5,050 nucleotides of DNA from Pseudomonadota bacterium (GTDB taxonomy: Bacteria; Pseudomonadota; Gammaproteobacteria; Burkholderiales; Ferrovaceae): NCBI GenBank assembly GCA_021828575.1, contig JAJZEL010000175.1, positions 1 to 5,050 of the forward strand, written 5' to 3'. Below the pieces are notes generated by a model, which saw only the letters and a list, made by a program, of their open reading frames with translations, was not told the DNA's origin and made no database searches. Positions within the stretch are counted from its first letter, which is position 1; each line of letters opens with the position of its first letter. This document shows, piece after piece, positions 1 to 5,050 of this stretch. The position numbers and the translations under genes are program-made.

Positions 1-835
1 GATGCCGGATCTGGTGGAACGCGGGAACATCTACATCGCGCAACCACCCCTCTACAAGGTCAAGCATGGAAAAAGCGAACAGTATCTCAAGGATGACTTC
101 GAGCTGAACCAGTTCCTGCTGATACTAGCGCTGAATGCGGCGGAAATCCGATCGGGGGAAACCGTCCTATCTGGAGCGGCACTAGAAGGTATGGCCCGCG
201 AGTATCTTCTGGCAGACGCCATCATTGAAAGGCTATCGCGCGCCATCGACAGGGATGTGCTGAAGGCGCTGCTCGTTATTCCCATCGAAGGTCTGGGAGA
301 ACAAGAAAGCGCAGACCAGGTGGCCAGAAAGCTCACAGCCTATGTGTCCGACCCTTCCCTTCAGGTCACAGCGGAAGCCGACGAACGTCGTGGGGGCTAT
401 CGACTGAAATGCGAACGGATCACTCATGGCGTTGAGCGGGCTTCTTATCTGGATGTGGATTTCATTCAGACAGGGGACTACGGCCAGATCAGAAAAACCG
501 CCGATCTGCTCAGGGGGGTGGTGGGCCCCGAATCCACGGTTCATCGTGGCGAACGCCAGACTATGACGGGCAGTTTCGAAGAAGCCCTGACCTGGCTCAT
601 GGGCGAAGCTCGCAAGAACATGTCTATCCAGCGCTACAAGGGTCTGGGCGAGATGAACCCCGAGCAGTTGTGGGACACCACCATGAACCCGGAAACCCGC
701 CGGTTACTGCGTGTTCAGGTGGAAGATGCCATCCGGTCCGACGAAATCTTTACCATCCTGATGGGCGAGGAAGTGGAACCACGCCGACAGTTCATCGAGA
801 CCAATGCCCTGGGTGTGACCAATCTGGATGTGTGA
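1..835 (+). CDS. gyrB: DNA gyrase subunit B, C-terminal part (5' end outside window)
   Basis: GyrB is the ATPase subunit of DNA gyrase, the A2B2 type II topoisomerase that introduces negative supercoils ahead of forks and transcription. The visible 277 residues (first full codon at base 2) are roughly the last third of a protein of about 800 residues. They begin in the TOPRIM region with MPDLVERGNIYIAQPPLYKV, which closely matches the E. coli stretch beginning MPEIVERG. From about residue 33 to 190 comes the long insert of Gram-negative GyrB, which separates GyrB from ParE. Then come the hallmark QRYKGLGEMNPEQLW (210-224) and a conserved end, MGEEVEPRRQFIETNAL (254-270). The ATPase domain, the transducer and the TOPRIM acidic residues lie upstream, off the window. 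The first ATG in view is an internal methionine, not the start. The frame is intact and the stop is TGA at 833-835. A glycosyltransferase gene follows after six bases. Identification is very secure. Confidence 0.97.
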   Translation, partial: MPDLVERGNIYIAQPPLYKVKHGKSEQYLKDDFELNQFLLILALNAAEIRSGETVLSGAALEGMAREYLLADAIIERLSRAIDRDVLKALLVIPIEGLGEQESADQVARKLTAYVSDPSLQVTAEADERRGGYRLKCERITHGVERASYLDVDFIQTGDYGQIRKTADLLRGVVGPESTVHRGERQTMTGSFEEALTWLMGEARKNMSIQRYKGLGEMNPEQLWDTTMNPETRRLLRVQVEDAIRSDEIFTILMGEEVEPRRQFIETNALGVTNLDV

Positions 836-838
836 GGG
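834..838 (+). promoter_or_regulatory. Possible ribosome binding site for the glycosyltransferase gene
   Basis: GAGGG overlaps the gyrB stop codon and lies only three bases before the ATG at 842. It resembles the core of a Shine-Dalgarno sequence, but the spacing is shorter than the usual five to nine bases. With only six bases between the genes, translation of the second gene may depend partly on ribosomes finishing gyrB. The call is tentative. Confidence 0.4.
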
Positions 839-841
839 CAC

Positions 842-1681
842 ATGCTCTCCATCCTCATCCCCACTTGGAACAACCTGTCGTTCCTGAAACTGTGCGTCAG
901 CCGGTTGCAGAAGAACACGCACCACCCCTTCGAGCTGGTCCTGCACGTCAACGAAGGGGTGGACGGTACCCTGGACTGGGTGCGCCAGGAAGGGTTTATC
1001 CATAGCCACTCGCCGGAAAACATTGGCATCTGTCACGCCATGAACCGTATGGCGGGATTGGCTACGCAACCTTATCTGGTATACCTGAATGACGACATGG
1101 TGTGCTGTCCTGGCTGGGATGTCCCCCTTGTGAACCGCATCCGCCAGCTGAACACAGATGCGTTCATGCTGTCCGGGACCATGATCGAGCCCCGTGAATC
1201 CGGAAACCGTTGCGTGATCGTGGCGGATTTTGGAAGTGACCCGGAAAGTTTCCGGGAAGACGCTTTGCTGGCGGCGCTACCCGTTCTGCATCATGAAGAC
1301 TGGTATGGTGCCACTTGGCCTCCCACGGTAGTGCATCGCACCTGGTGGGACAAGGTAGGTGGTTACAGCCCCGAGTTTTCTCCGGGAATGAGCAGCGACA
1401 ATGATTTCTCCATGAAGATGTGGCAGGCGGGCTGCCGCATTTTTCTTGGGGTGGGGGACTCGAAGGTCTACCACTTCATGTCCCGCTCCACCGGCAAGGT
1501 CAAGCGCAATGATGGCCGAAGGCAATTCCTGGACAAGTGGGGCATGACGCAATCCACTTTTGATCGTCATTACCTGCGTCGGGGTCAACCCGTGACGGCA
1601 GACACTCTGGGCGAACCGAGAAAAGACCTCTGGTACCACTTGGATCGCTGGAGAGGTCGGATCAGGCGCCTGACAGGCTGA
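842..1681 (+). CDS. Family 2 (GT-A fold) glycosyltransferase
   Basis: This complete 279-residue protein is a predicted inverting glycosyltransferase that moves a sugar from a nucleotide-sugar donor to an unknown acceptor. The N-terminus SILIPTWNN (3-11) is the typical first strand of the GT2 nucleotide-binding fold. It is followed by HVNEGVDGTLDW (35-46), ENIGICHAMN (59-68) and YLNDDM (81-86), whose Asp84-Asp85 fit the metal-binding DXD site. WWDKVGGYSPEF (168-179) and SSDNDFSMKMWQAG (184-197) resemble the acceptor-side region with the acidic catalytic base, probably Asp186 or Asp188. No signal peptide or membrane segment is visible, so a cytoplasmic or peripheral enzyme is likely. The C-terminal 60 residues are rich in Arg and Lys (ending RGRIRRLTG), which might help membrane contact; this is inference. 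The ATG is the only start that fits both the fold and the gap after gyrB. Base composition resembles the neighbours, with no sign of recent transfer. Family is secure; sugar, acceptor and pathway (cell-surface polysaccharide, lipopolysaccharide or protein glycosylation) are not known. Confidence 0.88.
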   Translation: MLSILIPTWNNLSFLKLCVSRLQKNTHHPFELVLHVNEGVDGTLDWVRQEGFIHSHSPENIGICHAMNRMAGLATQPYLVYLNDDMVCCPGWDVPLVNRIRQLNTDAFMLSGTMIEPRESGNRCVIVADFGSDPESFREDALLAALPVLHHEDWYGATWPPTVVHRTWWDKVGGYSPEFSPGMSSDNDFSMKMWQAGCRIFLGVGDSKVYHFMSRSTGKVKRNDGRRQFLDKWGMTQSTFDRHYLRRGQPVTADTLGEPRKDLWYHLDRWRGRIRRLTG

Positions 1682-1702
1682 CTGTCAGGCAGCTTTCTTT
1701 TT
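1668..1702 (+). terminator. Hairpin plus T-rich run between convergent genes
   Basis: The arms GCCTGACAG (1668-1676) and CTGTCAGGC (1682-1690) are perfect 9-bp complements around the five-base loop GCTGA. After a three-base spacer comes TTTCTTTTT (1694-1702), giving the form of a Rho-independent terminator for plus-strand transcripts from gyrB and the glycosyltransferase gene. The glycosyltransferase TGA forms the end of the loop, and the topA stop codon (1685-1687, minus strand) lies in the right arm. On the minus strand the same hairpin is followed by GCCTGATCCGACC, with no T-run, so it would be at best a weak stop for topA transcripts. Structure is seen directly; function is inferred. Confidence 0.75.
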
Positions 1703-4243
1703 CCGTGGAGGTGCTTTCTTTGTAGCCGCCTTTGCTTTCGTTGTTTTCTTTTTTGTAGTGCTGGCGCTTTTTGATTTTTTGGCCGGGCCTTTTTCCGCCC
1801 GCGCCCTCAGAAGCTCCAACGCTTCGTCCAGTGTCACGGTGTCCGGGCTGAGTTCTGGCGGCAACGTGGCATTGACCTTGCCATGTTTGACGTAAGGACC
1901 ATAGCGTCCGCTGTAAACCCCCACGGGTTGCTGGTCTTCCGGGTGAGGACCCAGGGTTCGAAGGGCACCCCGTCCCCCTGCCGACTTGGGTTGAGACAGG
2001 ATATGGGCGGCCTGTTCCAGGGTGATGGTGAAAATGTCATCGCTCTTCGGAATGGAGCGGAACCCGCCATCGTGCTGTATGTAGGGACCAAAGCGGCCGA
2101 TGTTGACGGTCACTTTTTTTCCGGTTTCCGGATGATCTCCCAGGTCCTTTGGCAAGGAAAGTAGTTTGAGACCCACGTCCAGGGTGACTTGCTCCGGCAG
2201 CATGTTTTTGGGAACGGACATGCGTCTGGGTTTCTTTTTGCCTTCTGCCGGGGCCTCGCCCAGTTGCACATAGGGGCCGTACGGGCCGGAAAGCAGCATC
2301 ACCGGAAGGTGAGTCTGGGGATCTTCTCCCAGCGTGACCGGTTCTGCCGTTCCTGACCCGCCGTCCAGATTGCGCGTGAAATCGCATTCGGGAAATGCAC
2401 TGCAACCTACGAAGCGGCCGCGCCGACCCAGCCGGATGGAGAGAGGCTGCCCGCATTTCGGGCAGGCTTCATCCAGTTTTTCCTGGGTGACCTCAGCCCG
2501 TGAAACGGCGGATTTTTCCTCGATCTGACTCGAGAAGCCCTGCCAAAACTGATCGAGCACGGGAACCCATTCAAGCTTGCCTTCCGATATCAGATCGAGC
2601 TGGTCTTCTAGGCGTGCGGTGAAGTCGTAATCCACATAGCGCGAAAAATGTTCCGTGAGAAAACGATTGACGATGACTCCCACGTCCGTGGGCGTGAAGC
2701 GCTTCTTTTCCAGCAGAACGTATTCACGATTGACCAGCGTGCTGATGATGCTGGCGTATGTGGACGGCCGACCGATCCCAAACTCTTCGAGGGCCTTGAC
2801 CAGACTGGCCTCCGTATATCGGGGAGGGGGTTGGGTGAAGTGCTGCTCTCCCCACAGGCGGTTCACAGGCAGGACGTCGCCCTCCTCCAGGGCCGGCAAA
2901 CGGGTTTCGTCATCGGAGTCGCCAGAGGATTCCTTGTCAGGCGATTCGTCACGGTCTTCGCGGTAAACGGCAATGAACCCCGGGAATACCAGGGTTTGTC
3001 CGGTGGCCCGGAACAGGTTTCCTGGTCCGTTCACGGCCACGTCCACCGAAACGGTGTCAAACCTTGCCTGAGTCATTTGACATGCCAGGGTCCGCTTCCA
3101 GATCATTTCGTACAAGGCCATCTGGTCGGCGTTCAGGTGTCCACGCAACTGGGCCGGGCTTCGGTCCATGGCCGTGGGTCGGATGGCCTCGTGGGCTTCC
3201 TGGGCGTTCTTGGACCGGTTGGCGTAAAAGACTGGGGAGGCCGGCAGGTACTCTGCATCATAGTGTGTCTGGATGTGGCGCCTGATTTGCTGCAGGGCTT
3301 CCTGGGACAGACTCACGGAATCGGTACGCATATAGGAAATCAACCCCGTGGCGCCCCCCCCAATGTCAATGCCCTCGTACAGCTGTTGGGCCACTTTCAT
3401 GGTTCGGTCCGTGGTGAACCCCAGCTTCCGGACGGCCTCCTGCTGAAGCGTGGATGTGGTGAACGGTGGCGCAGGGTGACGCTGTTTGTGTTTCTTGTCC
3501 ACCCGCGTCACCTGGGCCCGGCCACCCTTGAGCGCATCAAGGATGGTCGCTTGTCGGGCTTCCGAATCAATGCTCAGTTGCTGGAGTTTCTTGCCGTCAA
3601 ACTGAACCAGTCGGGCGGAAAAAGGGTGTTTGTCCTTCTGGCTGTCCAGGTGAATGGACCAGTATTCCTCACTTTTGAATGCACCGATTTCCTGTTCCCG
3701 CTCCACGATGAGGCGCAGTGCCGGACTTTGTACCCGCCCGGCAGACAGTCCCCTGCGGATTTTTTTCCAGAGCAGCGGCGACAGGTTGAAGCCCACCAGA
3801 TAGTCCAGGGCTCGACGAGCCTGCTGAGCATTCACCAAGGGCATGGAAATTTCACGCGGGGAAGCCACGGCGTCCCGTACGGCATCACGGGTGATTTCGT
3901 AGAAAGTAACCCGCTGGATGGGTTTGTCCTTTAACCCTCGGCGAGCACGGATCAGTTCGGAAAGATGCCAGGCGATGGCCTCTCCTTCCCTGTCCGGGTC
4001 AGTGGCGAGATAAATGTGTTCTGCCTCCCTGACCGCCTTTGCGATGGCCTCCACATGCTTTTCATTGCGTTCCACCAACTGGTACTTCATGGCGAAATGG
4101 TTGGAGGGATCCACTGCGCCCGATTTGGGAACCAAGTCGCGCACATGACCGTAGGATGCCAGGATTTGGAAATCCGGGCCCAGATATTTCTTCAGAGTCT
4201 TGGCCTTGGAAGGCGACTCAACGATGAGCAGATTTTTTGACAC
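1685..4243 (-). CDS. topA: DNA topoisomerase I (type IA)
   Basis: This complete 852-residue enzyme relaxes negatively supercoiled DNA by cutting one strand through a 5'-phosphotyrosine bond, and so balances gyrase. The TOPRIM domain (about 1-120) has LLIVESPSKAKT with Glu9 and the acidic triad in TDPDREGEA (Asp82, Asp84, Glu86). SAGRVQSPALRLIVERE (167-183) is a core motif. The active-site tyrosine is Tyr304 in ISYMRTDSVSLS, with Arg306 beside it, and GIGRPSTYASII (489-500) is also conserved. An acidic, probably disordered stretch lies at about 429-446. The C-terminal part has one four-cysteine zinc ribbon (Cys594, 597, 614, 620), three 63-residue repeats, and a Lys/Ala/Thr-rich tail (818-852). 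The start is GTG at 4243, next to the SKNLLIVESP core; an in-frame stop lies five codons upstream, so no earlier start is possible. The upstream bases CAGTCCTTTCCC contain no clear ribosome binding site. topA follows dprA by 12 bases, suggesting co-transcription. Identification is very secure. Confidence 0.97.
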   Translation of the reverse strand: MSKNLLIVESPSKAKTLKKYLGPDFQILASYGHVRDLVPKSGAVDPSNHFAMKYQLVERNEKHVEAIAKAVREAEHIYLATDPDREGEAIAWHLSELIRARRGLKDKPIQRVTFYEITRDAVRDAVASPREISMPLVNAQQARRALDYLVGFNLSPLLWKKIRRGLSAGRVQSPALRLIVEREQEIGAFKSEEYWSIHLDSQKDKHPFSARLVQFDGKKLQQLSIDSEARQATILDALKGGRAQVTRVDKKHKQRHPAPPFTTSTLQQEAVRKLGFTTDRTMKVAQQLYEGIDIGGGATGLISYMRTDSVSLSQEALQQIRRHIQTHYDAEYLPASPVFYANRSKNAQEAHEAIRPTAMDRSPAQLRGHLNADQMALYEMIWKRTLACQMTQARFDTVSVDVAVNGPGNLFRATGQTLVFPGFIAVYREDRDESPDKESSGDSDDETRLPALEEGDVLPVNRLWGEQHFTQPPPRYTEASLVKALEEFGIGRPSTYASIISTLVNREYVLLEKKRFTPTDVGVIVNRFLTEHFSRYVDYDFTARLEDQLDLISEGKLEWVPVLDQFWQGFSSQIEEKSAVSRAEVTQEKLDEACPKCGQPLSIRLGRRGRFVGCSAFPECDFTRNLDGGSGTAEPVTLGEDPQTHLPVMLLSGPYGPYVQLGEAPAEGKKKPRRMSVPKNMLPEQVTLDVGLKLLSLPKDLGDHPETGKKVTVNIGRFGPYIQHDGGFRSIPKSDDIFTITLEQAAHILSQPKSAGGRGALRTLGPHPEDQQPVGVYSGRYGPYVKHGKVNATLPPELSPDTVTLDEALELLRARAEKGPAKKSKSASTTKKKTTKAKAATKKAPPRKKKAA
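1793..2332 (-). repeat. Three tandem 63-residue repeats in the TopA C-terminus
   Basis: Within topA, three units begin with LGEDP (residue 638), LGDHP (701) and LGPHP (764), exactly 63 residues (189 bases) apart. Each carries the core GPYGPYVQ, GRFGPYIQ or GRYGPYVK, at residues 653, 716 and 779. A second shared element, VTLDVGLKLL, FTITLEQAAHIL or VTLDEALELL, follows in each. Unit three is shorter and runs into the lysine-rich tail. These match the known type IA topoisomerase C-terminal repeat, which binds DNA and supports processive relaxation in TopA proteins of this type. The units have diverged in DNA sequence, so they are old duplications and not a recent tandem expansion. Confidence 0.88.
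2384..2464 (-). other. TopA zinc ribbon (single four-cysteine motif)
   Basis: CPKCGQPL and FVGCSAFPEC (residues 594-620) supply a Cys-X2-Cys ... Cys-X5-Cys set, a typical topoisomerase zinc ribbon that helps bind single-stranded DNA. E. coli TopA has three such ribbons; here only one is visible, and the later part of the C-terminus is built from cysteine-free repeats. Confidence 0.88.
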
Positions 4244-4255
4244 GGGAAAGGACTG

Positions 4256-5050
4256 TTATGAGTATCCGTTTATCACCAGGCGTTCAAACCGCCCACCCGG
4301 TAAAGGAGCCACATGGCCCAAGAGTTCGAGGGTGATGAGCATGAGGGATACCTGACGGGACGTCAAGCCGGTGCCTTGAGAGATCTGGTCGACGGTCAAT
4401 GGGCCCGGGGTCAATAGCGCGAGCACCCGGCCTTCCTCCCGGCCGAGCGGGGGAGCGGGGCAGTCGTCTGGCGGAAAAAGGTTGGGTTGGCGGGCCAGCG
4501 CCCTGAAATCGGGGATTTCGTTCAGGATGTCGTATACGGTTTCCACCAGTTGGGCGCCTTCACGAAGCAGTTGGTGACACCCCCTGGACAGAGGGGAATG
4601 AATGGATCCGGGAAGGGCAAACACTTCCCGTCCCAGATCGGCAGCGATCCGGGCCGTGATGATGGACCCGCTGGTCAGGCCGGCTTCTACCACGACGCAT
4701 CCCAATGCCAAAGCAGCAATGATTCTGTTCCGGCGGGGGAAATGCCATTTTTCCGGAGGAGCCCCAAGGGGAAAGCTGGAAACCAGCAGACCCTTTTCTG
4801 CAATTTCCCTGGCCAGCTGATCGTGGGCGGCGGGGTAGGTCTTGTCGATGCCGGTTCCCAGGATGGCAACAGTACTGCCCTGACCTGTCAGTGCGCCCTT
4901 GTGCGCGGCTGCATCAATGCCACGGGCCAACCCGCTGATTACGGTGATTCCCCGGTGCGACAGGGCCCGAGCCAGCGAGAAGGCATTGAGACAACCCTGT
5001 CTGGATGCCTGACGGCTGCCCACCATTGCGATCATGGGTCGGGATAGCAG
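4256..5050 (-). CDS. dprA: DNA-processing protein DprA, C-terminal part (5' end outside window)
   Basis: DprA (Smf) binds incoming single-stranded DNA during natural transformation and loads RecA on it; it is also widespread in bacteria not known to be competent. The open frame runs off the window edge (5036-5050 encodes LLSRP), so the ATG at 5035 is internal and the usual N-terminal SAM-like region is missing only because the window ends. Counting from that Met, the Rossmann-like DprA core shows VGSRQAS (5-11), SGLARGID (34-41), LGTGIDKTYP (59-68), FPRRNRIIAAL (99-109), SGSIITARIA (122-131), GREVFALPG (135-143) and GCHQLLREGA (152-161). A variable linker follows, then a small winged-helix domain (about 199-255, EGRVLALLTPGPLTVDQISQ), as in many longer DprA proteins. 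The stop is TAA at 4258-4256, 12 bases before topA. Pairing of dprA with topA is common in bacteria and probably reflects a shared transcript. Whether this organism is transformable cannot be told from here. Confidence 0.95.
   Translation of the reverse strand: MLSRPMIAMVGSRQASRQGCLNAFSLARALSHRGITVISGLARGIDAAAHKGALTGQGSTVAILGTGIDKTYPAAHDQLAREIAEKGLLVSSFPLGAPPEKWHFPRRNRIIAALALGCVVVEAGLTSGSIITARIAADLGREVFALPGSIHSPLSRGCHQLLREGAQLVETVYDILNEIPDFRALARQPNLFPPDDCPAPPLGREEGRVLALLTPGPLTVDQISQGTGLTSRQVSLMLITLELLGHVAPLPGGRFERLVINGYS

Noticed and set aside
1..835. ParE (topoisomerase IV subunit B) as an alternative to GyrB
   Set aside because: The long Gram-negative insert and the ending EPRRQFIETNAL match GyrB; ParE lacks that insert.
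704..1069. Minus-strand open frames across the gyrB-glycosyltransferase junction
   Set aside because: They overlap two well-supported genes on the other strand, have no recognisable domain or credible start signal, and are best read as shadows.
1739..1782. Further T-rich runs on the plus strand, considered as extra terminators
   Set aside because: They are the complement of lysine codons (AAA/AAG) in the TopA tail and no strong hairpin precedes them, so coding explains them.
2648..3934. 428-residue open frame on the plus strand opposite topA
   Set aside because: It lies wholly antisense to the strongly conserved catalytic core of TopA, shows no recognisable domain, and is a typical by-product of codon bias in a GC-rich gene.
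4487..5047. 186-residue plus-strand open frame opposite dprA
   Set aside because: It is antisense to conserved DprA motifs, has low-complexity Gly/Gln-rich composition and resembles no family I know.
1..5050. Mobile element, CRISPR array, tRNA/rRNA, toxin-antitoxin or defence system
   Set aside because: No terminal inverted repeats, spaced direct repeats, RNA-gene motifs or small unexplained genes were seen. Apart from gaps of 6, 3 and 12 bases the whole window is coding. DprA-family proteins can occur in defence contexts, but dprA next to topA is the housekeeping arrangement.

Overview
The window is an almost gapless stretch of a bacterial chromosome with four genes and no mobile, viral, CRISPR or RNA-gene signal. 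By eye the base composition is in the mid-to-high fifties % GC. The GyrB fragment carries the long C-terminal insert typical of Gram-negative GyrB and ends much like the E. coli protein. The topoisomerase I has one zinc ribbon, three C-terminal repeats and a lysine-rich tail, a build common in Alphaproteobacteria and their relatives. Together with dprA sitting directly upstream of topA, this suggests a member of the Pseudomonadota, perhaps alphaproteobacterial or Magnetococcia-like. The placement is inference and cannot be fixed from this window.

Layout: on the plus strand, bases 1-835 hold the 3' part of gyrB (DNA gyrase subunit B). Six bases later comes a complete family 2 glycosyltransferase (842-1681). 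On the minus strand, reading right to left, are the 3' part of dprA (5050-4256, DNA-processing protein) and, 12 bases further, a complete topA (4243-1685, DNA topoisomerase I). The two gene pairs converge, and their stop codons are only three bases apart. A perfect 9-bp hairpin at 1668-1690 covers that junction. On the plus strand a T-rich run follows it, supplied by the lysine codons of the topA tail, so it looks like an intrinsic terminator for gyrB-GT2 transcripts.

Functionally, the window sets the two opposing arms of supercoiling control tail to tail: gyrase, which adds negative supercoils, and topoisomerase I, which removes them. DprA is a recombination mediator that loads RecA on incoming single-stranded DNA; its pairing with topA is a common bacterial arrangement. 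The glycosyltransferase is the odd neighbour, because its substrate cannot be read from the sequence and it has no obvious link to DNA topology. I see no convincing undescribed system here. The points most worth a second look are the shared-junction terminator, the regular 63-residue repeats of TopA, the glycosyltransferase coupled to gyrB, and the GTG start of topA without a recognisable ribosome binding site.
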